Shown here piece after piece: positions 32,542 to 41,719 of a stretch of DNA of 64,000 bases. Source of the stretch: ELB16-189 sp018266435 (GTDB lineage: Bacteria > Bacteroidota > Bacteroidia > Cytophagales > Cyclobacteriaceae). Every line of letters begins with the position of its first letter. The first letter of the stretch is position 1. The DNA lies in assembly GCA_030123525.1 (NCBI GenBank), contig CP126125.1, positions 2,232,001 to 2,296,000 of the forward strand. The letters are read 5' to 3'. The position numbers and the translations under genes were made by a program. The notes below the pieces were generated by a model that saw only the letters and a program-made list of their open reading frames with translations, was not told where the DNA came from and did not search any database.

Positions 32542-33775
32542 TGTGGGAAGCAATCAGTTTGTAAAGCTTATCAGTACCCGCGGTTTTATGATCAAAAGGA
32601 AAGGTAATCCGGTCGCCCCGGTGTGCTTCGCTGGCAGGGTTTCCATTTACATGAAGTTCGCAAAGTGTAAACTGTTGTGCACCAAAATTTTTTCCCAGTA
32701 TCAGAATTTTGTCACCAAGTTTTACGTTGCCTGTTTCCATTTCAAATTCGGCAATCTTTCTTTTTGAAAAGAAGTTAGTGCTTTTGCCGAGATAGACTTT
32801 TTTCTCTGTAGCAGCCGAGCCCGGGTTTCTGGTCCACTCGCCCAGTTTTCTTCCCAGGTAGTACCCTTCCCAAAAGCCCCGGTTGTAGACCGTTTCAAGG
32901 CGGGTGATCCAGTAGTTGATTTTTGTTTCGTCATAATTCCCACATTTAATGGCATGCAGGGCTTCGCGGTAACAGGTTGTAACGGTGCTGACGTAATCGG
33001 CACTTTTGCCCCGCCCTTCTATTTTTAATATATCCACTCCGGCACCGACCAGTTCATCCAGGATATTGATTGTGCAGAGGTCTTTTGACGACAGGATGTA
33101 CTCGTTATCCACCAACAGTTCGTTGCCGGTTTCCAGATCAATGACCTGGTAGGGATGGCGGCAATTTTGTGTACAGGCTCCACGGTTGGCCGAAGCATTT
33201 TGTTCGTGTAGGCTGAGGTAACATTTTCCGGAAACAGCCATGCACAATGCACCATGGGCAAACACTTCAATGCGTAGCGGGTGGCCGGAGAAACCCCTAA
33301 TATCTTCTCGCTCGATGGAGGCGGTAATGTTTTTTATTTGCGAGAGGGTTAGTTCGCGAGCCAACACAATCACGTTAGAAAATGGCGCAAAAAATTTAAC
33401 CGCTTCAATGTTGCTTACGTTGGCTTGAGTAGAAATATGCAGGGGTATTTTCATAGCCCGGCATAACTCGATGACGGCAAAATCAGAAGCGATGACGGCA
33501 TCAATCCGGTATTGTTTAACGGCCTGAAGAATGTTGCGAATTAGTTGCATGTCGTAGTCGTACATCACCGTATTGAGAGTGAGGCAGGTTTTTATTTTGT
33601 ACGCCTGGCACACTTCACTTATTTCTTTCAGATCATTCAGTTGAAATGAGTTAATGGATTTTGCACGCATGTTTAACTGGGCCACACCAAAATAAACGGC
33701 ATCGGCACCGACATGGATGGCGGCCATGAGGCTTTCAAAAGAGCCTGCCGGGGCGAGTAGCTCTACGGGTTTCAT
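32534..33775 (-). CDS. peptidase U32 family protein (RNA hydroxylase TrhP/RlhA type)
   Basis: A 413-residue U32 protein. These were once called collagenase-like, but the characterised E. coli members (TrhP/YegQ, RlhA) hydroxylate tRNA U34 or 23S rRNA using an Fe-S cluster. The N-terminus ELLAPAGSFESLMAAIHVGADAVY and the cluster cysteines in GALCMAVSGKCYLS and RGACTQNCRHPY are visible. The C-terminus is a small beta-barrel domain. It lies three bases after the thioesterase gene, and the overlapping ferredoxin gene is its likely partner. Which RNA is modified cannot be told here. Confidence 0.88.
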   Translation of the reverse strand: MKPVELLAPAGSFESLMAAIHVGADAVYFGVAQLNMRAKSINSFQLNDLKEISEVCQAYKIKTCLTLNTVMYDYDMQLIRNILQAVKQYRIDAVIASDFAVIELCRAMKIPLHISTQANVSNIEAVKFFAPFSNVIVLARELTLSQIKNITASIEREDIRGFSGHPLRIEVFAHGALCMAVSGKCYLSLHEQNASANRGACTQNCRHPYQVIDLETGNELLVDNEYILSSKDLCTINILDELVGAGVDILKIEGRGKSADYVSTVTTCYREALHAIKCGNYDETKINYWITRLETVYNRGFWEGYYLGRKLGEWTRNPGSAATEKKVYLGKSTNFFSKRKIAEFEMETGNVKLGDKILILGKNFGAQQFTLCELHVNGNPASEAHRGDRITFPFDHKTAGTDKLYKLIASHNA

Positions 33776-33778
33776 GAG

Positions 33779-34279
33779 TTATTGTGGTGTGCTGTTTTTT
33801 TCTTTTCGCAAAGCGGCAAGATTATAGTTGTGTTTGTCTTCTTCGCTTTCTGCAATGACCGGTGGTACGGTACGTTTTTTTGCTTGTTCGTCAATGGCCA
33901 CAAAGGTAAAGTAGGCCGTGCTGAGTGACCGTGGTGTAGGGTTGTAAACACTGCGTACGAACGCCTCCACCCTGATTTCCATAGACGTGGTGAAGGCTCG
34001 GGTTATTCTGGCTTTGATCGTAAGAATGTCTCCTACTTTAGCTGAGTGGTAAAAGCGCACAGCATCAATTGAAGCGGTAACACAAATACCATCGGCATGG
34101 GTTTGTGCACAAACGGCTGCGGCAATGTCCATCCACTGCACTAACCTTCCGCCTTGCAAGATGCCCATAGGGTTGGTGTCGTTGGGGCACACCACTTCAG
34201 TCTTGATCGTTTCTGAGTAAGAAGGATTTTTTGCTTCCTTATCTGTGGGGAGTTCGCTTTGTTTATTTTGAGAACCCAT
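33779..34279 (-). CDS. acyl-CoA thioesterase, hotdog fold
   Basis: A 166-residue thioesterase of the YciA/BACH type. The hotdog motif is NPMGILQGGRLVQWMDIAAAVCA, with the catalytic aspartate in WMD, followed by VTASIDAVRFYHSAKVGD. It releases free fatty acids from CoA thioesters in the cytosol. The natural substrate length is unknown. It sits between the tryptophanase and U32 genes with gaps of 11 and 3 bases, but no metabolic link to either is obvious. The ATG at 34279 is used; the upstream in-frame codon is TTG. Confidence 0.88.
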   Translation of the reverse strand: MGSQNKQSELPTDKEAKNPSYSETIKTEVVCPNDTNPMGILQGGRLVQWMDIAAAVCAQTHADGICVTASIDAVRFYHSAKVGDILTIKARITRAFTTSMEIRVEAFVRSVYNPTPRSLSTAYFTFVAIDEQAKKRTVPPVIAESEEDKHNYNLAALRKEKNSTPQ

Positions 34280-34290
34280 GATTTGCAATT

Positions 34291-35667
34291 TCAAAGGGTT
34301 TCAAAATGAGCAGTAAAATGACGCAGGAATTTCGGTTCCTTTATAATGCGCAATCCCCTGGCGCTCGAACGGGTTCTGGCGATTTCATCAAAAACTTCAA
34401 TGACATAATCAATGTGGCTTTGGGTGTATACCCTGCGCGGAATGGCTAACCGCACTAACTCCATAGGCGCAGGAATTAGTTTGCCCGCCTCATCGTATTT
34501 ACCAAACATAACCGAGCCAATCTCTACCGCCCGAACGCCCCCGATTTTATAAAGCTCGCACACCAAAGCCTGGCCGGGGTAGTGGTGTGCCGGAATATGC
34601 GGATACAGTAACCCGGCATCTACGTATACGGCATGCCCGCCAATGGGGTAGAGCACCGGTATGCCCTTGGCACGAATGTGTTCACCGAGGTATGCAGTAC
34701 TTTTAATGCGGTAGTTCAGGTAGTCGGCATCAAACCCTTCACGCAGGCCGATAGCAATGGCTTCCATGTCGCGACCTGACAATCCACCGTATGTGGAGAA
34801 TCCTTCGGTAATGATTAATAGGTTGGTGCAGGCTGCGGCCAGTTGTTCATTCTTCAATGCGAGAAAACCGCCAATATTTACCAATGCATCTTTTTTAGCG
34901 CTCATGATGCAACCATCAGCCAGCGAAAACATTTGCTGGGCAATTTCGCGATAGCTTTTAGTTTCAAAACCGGTTTCGCGATGGTGGATGAAGTAAGCAT
35001 TTTCGGCAATGCGACAGCAGTCAATGATGTAGAGCACGTTATATTTTTTGCAAATTGCTGCCACGCTTTCGGCATTGGCCATACTTACCGGCTGACCGCC
35101 ACCGGTGTTGTTGGTAACGGTGAGTATTACCGCACCAATTTTTTCTGTACCAAATTTTTTCAGCAGTTCTTCGAGTCTGATAAGATCTATATTTCCTTTA
35201 AATGGAAAATCCGATTCGTGGTTGTGTGCTTCATGGCAGGGAATATCAAATGCTTCGGCACCACTAAACTCAATGTTGGCACGTGTAGTGTCAAAATGTG
35301 TATTGCTGATGAATACCTTTTCTTTTCCACCGAGGTAGCCGTATAAAATACGCTCGGCCGCACGGCCCTGGTGTGTAGGCAAGATGTACGGATAGCCCGT
35401 CAGGTCTTTCACTTCAGATTCAAACCGCTCCCAACTTTGTGCTCCGGCATACGATTCGTCACCGCGCAGAATGCCGGCCCATTGTTCGCTGCTCATAGCC
35501 GATGTGCCACTATCGGTTAAGAGATCAATAATCACTTGTTGTGAGCGCAGCAAGAAGGGGTTAAAGTGTGCCGCTGTCATATACTTTTTACGTTCCTCCG
35601 GAGTAGACATGTGTATAGGTTCTACAGACTTAATCCTAAAAGGCTCAATAATGGTTTTGAATGGCAT
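34291..35667 (-). CDS. tnaA: tryptophanase
   Basis: A PLP beta-lyase that splits tryptophan into indole, pyruvate and ammonia. The PLP lysine is the first or second K of MSAKKDALVNIGGF. Two positions separate it from tyrosine phenol-lyase. GVRAVEIG has valine and isoleucine where TPL has methionine and arginine, and EPKFLRHFTAHF has the histidine typical of tryptophanase (H463 in E. coli numbering). At 458 residues it has normal length. The divergent neighbour is its TPL paralogue. No tnaC-like leader peptide or tnaB permease is visible. The ATG at 35667 is used. Confidence 0.88.
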   Translation of the reverse strand: MPFKTIIEPFRIKSVEPIHMSTPEERKKYMTAAHFNPFLLRSQQVIIDLLTDSGTSAMSSEQWAGILRGDESYAGAQSWERFESEVKDLTGYPYILPTHQGRAAERILYGYLGGKEKVFISNTHFDTTRANIEFSGAEAFDIPCHEAHNHESDFPFKGNIDLIRLEELLKKFGTEKIGAVILTVTNNTGGGQPVSMANAESVAAICKKYNVLYIIDCCRIAENAYFIHHRETGFETKSYREIAQQMFSLADGCIMSAKKDALVNIGGFLALKNEQLAAACTNLLIITEGFSTYGGLSGRDMEAIAIGLREGFDADYLNYRIKSTAYLGEHIRAKGIPVLYPIGGHAVYVDAGLLYPHIPAHHYPGQALVCELYKIGGVRAVEIGSVMFGKYDEAGKLIPAPMELVRLAIPRRVYTQSHIDYVIEVFDEIARTRSSARGLRIIKEPKFLRHFTAHFETL

Positions 35668-35790
35668 GTCCGTACTAAATTTAATTTGGAAATAAGGCAG
35701 CAATTACCTTAAAAAAATCATTGTGAGATATGACTTCAATCATGCTTTGAATTGAGTATTGTTAGTTTTTTTACACCATAAAAATTACCA

Positions 35791-37173
35791 ATGAAATTGA
35801 GTAAACGCTCGTGGGCAGAACCCTTTAAGATTAAGATGGTAGAGCTGCTCAAAATGACTACGGCAGCACAGCGCGAGAAGGCAATAAAAGAAGCTGGATA
35901 CAATACATTTTTATTGAAATCAGAAGATGTGTACATCGATTTGCTTACCGACAGCGGTACCTCAGCCATGAGTGATCAGCAGTGGTCGGGGTTAATGTTG
36001 GGAGACGAGGCGTATGCGGGAAGTAAAAATTTTTACAAACTGGAGCAGGCCATGAAAAATTTTTACGGATACAAATATTTGATTCCGACTCATCAGGGAA
36101 GAGGAGCTGAGAATATCTTGTCGCAGGTAATGATTAAAAAAGGAGACATCATTCCGGGCAACATGTACTTTACCACCACTCGCCTTCACCAAGAATTGGC
36201 TGGAGGCACTTTTATAGACGTGATCATCGATGAAGCCCATGACCCTGAAAATCTTTTTCCTTTTAAGGGAAATATAGATCTCAATAAATTGAATACACTG
36301 ATCAAAAAGCACGGAGCAAAAAAAATACCCTATGTGTGTGTGGCTGTTACCGTAAATCTTGCCGGGGGCCAGCCGGTGTCGATGAAAAACCTGAAGCAAC
36401 TGCGCCAACTGACCCACAAACACGGCATCAAGATCATGCTCGATATGACACGCATAGCCGAGAATGCCTATTTCATTCAACAACATGAAAACGGATATGC
36501 CAAAAAAAGCATAGCCGCTATAGTGAAAGAAATTTGTACGTACACCGATGGGGCTACATTCAGCGGAAAAAAAGACGCATTGGTAAACATTGGAGGCTTC
36601 CTTGCTGTTAACGATAAAAAAATTTACGAAGAGGCCAGCAACCTGGTGGTGGTATACGAAGGCCTGCACACATACGGTGGCTTAGCCGGAAGAGATATGG
36701 AAGCGATGGCCATAGGCATACAAGAGTCTGTTCAAGACGATCACATGAAAGCTCGTATCGGGCAGGTAATGTATTTGGGTGACAAGATGCTTGAAGCCGG
36801 AATACCGATCGTATTGCCGGTGGGCGGACACGGAATTTTTATAGACGCCAAACGATTTTTGCCACATGTAAAACAAGTTCAGTTTCCGGCACAGGCATTG
36901 GCAGCAGCACTTTACGCAGACTCGGGTGTACGCGCCATGGAACGGGGAATTGTATCGGCCGGAAGAAATACCAAAACAGGAGATCACTATTACCCTAAAC
37001 TGGAATTGGTACGACTCACCATTCCGCGCAGAGTTTATACACAGGCACACATGGATGTGATTTCAGAATCGGTGCAGCACGTGTATGAAAATCGGAAAAA
37101 AATTAAAGGACTTAACATGGTGTATGAACCCAAGTACCTGCGCTTTTTTCAAGCCAGGTTTCAAAAATTGTAG
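35791..37173 (+). CDS. tpl: tyrosine phenol-lyase
   Basis: A PLP beta-lyase that splits tyrosine into phenol, pyruvate and ammonia. Evidence that it is TPL and not tryptophanase: GVRAMERGIVSAGRN carries the methionine and the phenol-binding arginine (R381 in Citrobacter numbering). NMYFTTTR and VNLAGGQPVS are TPL-like, and KYLRFFQARF has the TPL phenylalanine. The PLP lysine lies in FSGKKDALVNIGGF. It has 460 residues. It is divergent from the tryptophanase gene, with 123 bases between the starts, so the two may share a control region. Confidence 0.88.
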   Translation: MKLSKRSWAEPFKIKMVELLKMTTAAQREKAIKEAGYNTFLLKSEDVYIDLLTDSGTSAMSDQQWSGLMLGDEAYAGSKNFYKLEQAMKNFYGYKYLIPTHQGRGAENILSQVMIKKGDIIPGNMYFTTTRLHQELAGGTFIDVIIDEAHDPENLFPFKGNIDLNKLNTLIKKHGAKKIPYVCVAVTVNLAGGQPVSMKNLKQLRQLTHKHGIKIMLDMTRIAENAYFIQQHENGYAKKSIAAIVKEICTYTDGATFSGKKDALVNIGGFLAVNDKKIYEEASNLVVVYEGLHTYGGLAGRDMEAMAIGIQESVQDDHMKARIGQVMYLGDKMLEAGIPIVLPVGGHGIFIDAKRFLPHVKQVQFPAQALAAALYADSGVRAMERGIVSAGRNTKTGDHYYPKLELVRLTIPRRVYTQAHMDVISESVQHVYENRKKIKGLNMVYEPKYLRFFQARFQKL

Positions 37174-37230
37174 CGTGCACCGTATGCCTATTGACACACA
37201 ACCCATACAATATATTTTAAAAATTATCCG

Positions 37231-38457
37231 ATGGAGATTTTACCTCAACTAAAATCAATGCCTGCGAGTGCTTCAGACAGGCTGCACAAAAAAGTAACAC
37301 ACGACAAGCGAGCCGAGTACGTGAAACGTTTGGGCTTGTATCCTTATTTTCGGATTATAGAATCAGATCAGGATGCTGTTGTTACCATCAATAACAAGCG
37401 AGTGTTGATGTTTGGCTCCAACAGTTATTTAGGATTAACCAATCATCCTGAAATTAAAAAAGCCACTAAAGATGCCATCAATAAATATGGCTGCGGTTGT
37501 GCCGGGTCTCGTTTTTTAAATGGAACACTCGACATCCACATAGAATTAGAGGAAGCCCTGGCTGAGTTTGTTGGTAAAGAAGCGGCATTGGTTTTCAGCA
37601 CGGGCTTTCAGGTAAACTTTGGTGTTATTCCCGCCCTGGTAGGAAGAAACGACTATTTGATTCTGGATGAACTGAATCATGCCTCAATCATTGAGGGCTC
37701 CCGTTTGTCATTTGGTAAAACCCTTAAGTACAGCCACAACGATATGGAGTCGCTTGAAAAAGCACTACAATCGTGTAGCCCGGATAATTTTAAATTGATT
37801 GTTACCGAAGGGATATTCAGCATGGACGGAGACATTGCCCGTTTGGATGAAATTATAGCTCTTGCTAATAAGCACACAGCTTGTGTAATGGTTGACGATG
37901 CTCACTCGCTGGGGGTGTTGGGTGAATCAGGAAAAGGTGCTTCTGCTCATTATAACGTGACCAGCGAAACTCATTTAATTATGGGCACATTTAGCAAGTC
38001 ACTGGCATCCATAGGGGGCTTCATTGCTTCCGATCAAGCTACCATAGAATTTTTAAAACACCACGCCCGCTCATTAATGTTCAGCGCAAGCATTTCACCT
38101 GCGGGCACGGCCAGCGCATTGGCTGCATTAAATATTATTAAACGCGAACCTGAAAGAATTGAACAACTGTGGGCAAACACTCACTTTGCGCTCAATGAAT
38201 TGAAACGGTTAGGTTTTGATACAGGCGCAGCCTGCACTCCGATTATTCCCATTTATGTGAGAGATGATTTAAAAACTTTTCAATTATCTAAAATTTTATT
38301 GGATGAAGGAGTGTTTGTAAACCCAATTGCCTCACCGGCAGTTTCAAAAGATGATACATTAATCCGGTTTAGCTTAATGGCCACACATACTCAAAAACAA
38401 ATAGAAATAGCCATCGATAAAATATATTCGATTTCTAAAAAACTGAATATATTGTAA
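37231..38457 (+). CDS. spt: serine palmitoyltransferase (alpha-oxoamine synthase family)
   Basis: Condenses L-serine with a fatty acyl-CoA or -ACP to a 3-ketosphinganine, the first step of sphingolipid synthesis. The PLP lysine is K256 in GTFSKSLAS. The stacking histidine is in DELNHASI (H150), and DDAHSLGVLG holds the PLP aspartate and histidine. BioF and KBL are close relatives, so the call rests on the 408-residue length with its N-terminal extension, the taxon and the two following genes, which fit ceramide synthesis. The gene starts the three-gene unit 57 bases after the TPL stop. Confidence 0.8.
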   Translation: MEILPQLKSMPASASDRLHKKVTHDKRAEYVKRLGLYPYFRIIESDQDAVVTINNKRVLMFGSNSYLGLTNHPEIKKATKDAINKYGCGCAGSRFLNGTLDIHIELEEALAEFVGKEAALVFSTGFQVNFGVIPALVGRNDYLILDELNHASIIEGSRLSFGKTLKYSHNDMESLEKALQSCSPDNFKLIVTEGIFSMDGDIARLDEIIALANKHTACVMVDDAHSLGVLGESGKGASAHYNVTSETHLIMGTFSKSLASIGGFIASDQATIEFLKHHARSLMFSASISPAGTASALAALNIIKREPERIEQLWANTHFALNELKRLGFDTGAACTPIIPIYVRDDLKTFQLSKILLDEGVFVNPIASPAVSKDDTLIRFSLMATHTQKQIEIAIDKIYSISKKLNIL

Positions 38458-38474
38458 GCACATTATTTTAATAT

Positions 38475-39599
38475 ATGTCTGTTACGGTAAAAGAAGTCAG
38501 CAGCAAGAAAGAGATGAATGACTTTCTTGATTTGCCCTACCGGTTATATAAAGGCAATCCTTATTTTGTTCCTCCGCTGCGCTTTGATGAAGCGCATACA
38601 CTCGACAAAAAAAAAAATCCGGCTTTTGAGCATTGTGAAGCCAGGTATTGGATTGCCCTGAAAGACGGCAGGGTAGTGGGCCGCATTGCAGGAATCATCA
38701 ACAACCAGTACATCTCCAAATGGAAAAACAAGTATGCCCGTTTTGGCTGGGTTGATTTTGAAGAAGATCAGGCTATTGCCACGGCCTTATTAAACACTGC
38801 TGAGGCGTGGGCCAAAAAAAAAGGAATGACGGCCATTCAAGGCCCGCTCGGGTTTACCGACCTCGATCATGAAGGATTGCTGGTAGATGGGTTTGATCAG
38901 GTGGCTACACTGGCTACACTATACACCTATCCGTATTACAAAACATTTATAGAAAATAACGGCTATGCAAAAGATGCCGATTGGGTTGAGTTTCGAATTA
39001 ACATGCCCAAGGTGTTGCCTGAAAATGTGACTCGCATTGCATCCATTGTGGAGAAACGGTATGGCTTGCAAGTAGTGAAGGCAAATAAACCAAAAGATAT
39101 TTTGCCCTATGCAAAATCAGTATTTGATTTAATCAATGACGCGTATTCTGATTTATTCGGAGTAACCCAACTCACCGATAAACAAATTGAATACTACACC
39201 AAAGCCTATTTTGGTTTTATGAAAGTAGATTTTGTATCGCTGATTGTTGACAAAGAAAATAAACTGGCCGCATTTGGAATTACAATGCCTTCGTTATCTG
39301 AAGCGTTGCAAAAATCCGGTGGCTCGCTGTTTCCGTTAGGGTTTATTCATATCTTAAAAGCTATGAGCAAACCCAAAAAAGCTGATCTTTTAATGATAGC
39401 TATCCGCAAAGAATTGCAAGGGAAAGGTGTAAACGCCCTAGTCATGCGTGAAATTGGCAAGGCTTACATCAAAAGAGGAATTGAAAGCATTGAAACCAAT
39501 CATGAATTGGAAATCAATACAAAAGTTCAGACCATCTGGAAAGATTTTGATCACGTTCAGCATAAAAGACGCAGGTGCTACATCAAGCATTTGAACTGA
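38475..39599 (+). CDS. GNAT-like acyltransferase, candidate bacterial ceramide synthase
   Basis: A 374-residue protein with a two-part GNAT-like fold: an N-terminal part (LPYRLYKGNPYFVPPLRFDE, then VGRIAGIINNQY) and a C-terminal part with RKELQGKGVNALVMREIGKA, resembling the acyl-CoA loop. In Caulobacter the ceramide synthase bCerS is a GNAT-type enzyme encoded close to spt. Here the gene lies 17 bases after the putative SPT gene and seven before an NAD-dependent reductase, so N-acylation of sphinganine is the best guess. The domain is visible; the function is inference. Confidence 0.6.
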   Translation: MSVTVKEVSSKKEMNDFLDLPYRLYKGNPYFVPPLRFDEAHTLDKKKNPAFEHCEARYWIALKDGRVVGRIAGIINNQYISKWKNKYARFGWVDFEEDQAIATALLNTAEAWAKKKGMTAIQGPLGFTDLDHEGLLVDGFDQVATLATLYTYPYYKTFIENNGYAKDADWVEFRINMPKVLPENVTRIASIVEKRYGLQVVKANKPKDILPYAKSVFDLINDAYSDLFGVTQLTDKQIEYYTKAYFGFMKVDFVSLIVDKENKLAAFGITMPSLSEALQKSGGSLFPLGFIHILKAMSKPKKADLLMIAIRKELQGKGVNALVMREIGKAYIKRGIESIETNHELEINTKVQTIWKDFDHVQHKRRRCYIKHLN

Positions 39600-39606
39600 C
39601 GCGGCA

Positions 39607-40614
39607 ATGAAAGAAAAAATTCTGATCACCGGTGCCACCGGATTCATCGGTAGTTTTTTAGTAGAGCAAGCACTGGCCAGTGGGCTGCAAGTAGTAGCCG
39701 GTGTTCGTAAAACAAGTAATACAAAATACTTACCGCAACATGAAGTTCACCGGGTTGAGTTAAACCTCTCGTCAGTTGAAACGCTCACTCAACAACTAAA
39801 AGAATGTGCTCAGCAGTGGGGCGGGTTGGATTACATCGTGCACAACGCAGGCATAACACAAGCCCGCAAGAAGCAAGATTATTTTAGCGTAAACTATGAA
39901 GGGGTAAAAAACATATCCGATGCCCTCGTTGCTTCTGAAGTGAAAATTAAAAAATTTACATTGATCAGTTCTTTAGCTGCTTACGGCCCGGGCGATGCAT
40001 TGTCACAAAAAAAAATCACTAAAAATGATTCACCTCACCCCATCAGTACGTATGGAAAAAGTAAACTAATGGGCGAGCAATACATTAAGTCGCTTCAACA
40101 TTTTCCATACCTTATTATTAACCCTACGGCTGTTTACGGCCCCCGCGATAAAGATTTTTTTGAGTTAGTAAAGTTGATCAACAACGGTTTTGAATTTTAC
40201 ATTGGCACAGATAAGCAAATGGTTTCGCTGATTTATGTAAAAGATTTGGCCCGTGCGGTTATCCTCTCAACATTGTCATCGTTTAAAAATAAATCATACA
40301 TCGTGGCCGATACCAAAGATTATGACAAAACGGAATTAGGTGAAGCAGTAAAATCAATCTTGCACAAAAAAACACTGACCATCAAATTTCCGTCAAGCCT
40401 GATCAAAGGTATAGTAACGATAGTTGACGGAATGTATAAGTTAGCAGGGAGCACGCCTTTCATCAACCTTGAAAAGGTGAATGAAATCAGCAGTGCAAAT
40501 TGGCTTTGCGAGGCAGATGAAATTTGGGCTGACTTACAAACCCAACCTGAGTACTTTCTTCAAAACGGAATGCAGGAAACCATTGCATGGTATCAGCATA
40601 ACCAATGGATTTAG
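39607..40614 (+). CDS. NAD-dependent epimerase/dehydratase family protein, candidate ceramide reductase CerR
   Basis: An extended SDR of 335 residues. The nucleotide motif is ITGATGFIGSFLVEQAL, the catalytic YGKSK is in STYGKSKLMGEQY, and NPTAVYGPRDKDF follows. Extended SDRs of this kind (CerR) reduce the 3-keto group in Caulobacter sphingolipid synthesis. Position after SPT and a GNAT protein supports that assignment here. Alternative roles in sugar-nucleotide chemistry cannot be excluded, but no sugar genes are adjacent. It ends the operon and converges on the deacylase gene. Confidence 0.65.
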   Translation: MKEKILITGATGFIGSFLVEQALASGLQVVAGVRKTSNTKYLPQHEVHRVELNLSSVETLTQQLKECAQQWGGLDYIVHNAGITQARKKQDYFSVNYEGVKNISDALVASEVKIKKFTLISSLAAYGPGDALSQKKITKNDSPHPISTYGKSKLMGEQYIKSLQHFPYLIINPTAVYGPRDKDFFELVKLINNGFEFYIGTDKQMVSLIYVKDLARAVILSTLSSFKNKSYIVADTKDYDKTELGEAVKSILHKKTLTIKFPSSLIKGIVTIVDGMYKLAGSTPFINLEKVNEISSANWLCEADEIWADLQTQPEYFLQNGMQETIAWYQHNQWI

Positions 40615-40661
40615 CCTGATGGTAACTTGAGTGAGTTGTTAGAGGAGGATATAACCACTTC

Positions 40662-41642
40662 TTACTCTTCGCCCGCTGCACCGATCTTGCAAAAATTATC
40701 AACACCAATATGCAACAAGGCATCACCCGCATTGACTACCGGATTGTTATTCAATCCTACCACATATCCTGATGAGGGGGCTTTCACTTCCTCTTTAAAC
40801 TCGCCAAACGGGTCGGTGAGGGTTCCGACTAACTGATCTTTCTCAATCAACATGCCACACTCCACCGAGGGTTGAAACAAGCCAGCCGTGTGTGCGCGAG
40901 CCCAGGCCGAACTCCAGATGATTTTATTTTCATGCTCAGGAGCAGGGGCAGTGTCAATCATGTTGAGGTGTTTCATCAGCCGTAGCGTACCGCTGATTCC
41001 CTCTTCAATGGCGTACTTATCGAAGCGCAGTGATTCACCGCCTTCAAATACAATGATGTGTTTGTTTTTTTTGGAAGCTGTAAGTCGCAAAGAATGTGGC
41101 CTGAAGGGCGAGTCAATGGTAAAGGGTGCACTAAATGCACGGGCCAATTCCATGTTAACTTCGTCTTTCATCATGCAGCGTACTTGTGGAAAATTGGTAC
41201 GCATAGCTCCGCCTGTATGAAAGTCAACACCATAATCAATGTTGGGTATCACATCGTGTGTGATGTGGTAAGCCACACGGGCTGCCAATGAGCCGCCTTT
41301 GCTTCCGGGAAAAGAACGGTTGATGTCTTTTCCATCGGGCACTTCGCGTGAGTAATTTAAAAATCCATACACGTTGATCACAGGCATACAAAGGGTGGTA
41401 CCACGTTTTACACGATTGTAACCCCGGTCAATAATTCTGCGCACGATTTCCATACCGTTGATTTCGTCACCGTGCATACCGGCCGTAAGAGCCAGGGTGG
41501 GGCCGTCTTCCGGTGCGCGGTAAACATAAATGGGCGTTTCGATTTTTGTGCGTGAGGGTAGGCGTGCAATGTTGATGCTGATCTCTTTAAACTCTCCGGG
41601 TTGGATTTCGTGGTTGGCAATAGAAAATTTTTTAGAGGTCAT
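40662..41642 (-). CDS. succinylglutamate desuccinylase/aspartoacylase family deacylase (M14-like)
   Basis: A zinc-dependent amidohydrolase of 326 residues. The zinc motif is GMHGDEINGME (H and E), with the third ligand in DYGVDFHTGG. A C-terminal beta domain follows (GMLIEKDQLVGTLTDPFGE). In many bacteria this COG3608 type occurs with RimK-like ligases and RimB-type proteases; both genes exist 6.5 kb away at 47.2-48.5 kb. It may remove N-acyl or glutamyl groups, with substrate unknown. The ATG lies only 26 bases after the terminator of the upstream gene, so its own promoter must overlap that. Confidence 0.8.
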   Translation of the reverse strand: MTSKKFSIANHEIQPGEFKEISINIARLPSRTKIETPIYVYRAPEDGPTLALTAGMHGDEINGMEIVRRIIDRGYNRVKRGTTLCMPVINVYGFLNYSREVPDGKDINRSFPGSKGGSLAARVAYHITHDVIPNIDYGVDFHTGGAMRTNFPQVRCMMKDEVNMELARAFSAPFTIDSPFRPHSLRLTASKKNKHIIVFEGGESLRFDKYAIEEGISGTLRLMKHLNMIDTAPAPEHENKIIWSSAWARAHTAGLFQPSVECGMLIEKDQLVGTLTDPFGEFKEEVKAPSSGYVVGLNNNPVVNAGDALLHIGVDNFCKIGAAGEE

Positions 41643-41668
41643 GGTTAAATCGGGAGGTTAAACATAAT

Positions 41669-41700
41669 AAAAAAACGCTGAGTCTCCTCAGCGTTTTTTT
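41669..41700 (-). terminator. strong terminator after the PQQ-propeller gene
   Basis: AAAAAAACGCTGAG (41669-41682) and CTCAGCGTTTTTTT (41687-41700) enclose a TCTC loop. On the minus strand the stem is followed by T7, so it stops transcription of the upstream propeller gene. By symmetry it could also act on the plus strand. Confidence 0.9.
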
Positions 41701-41719
41701 ACGAAACGGTAGCCGGTGC

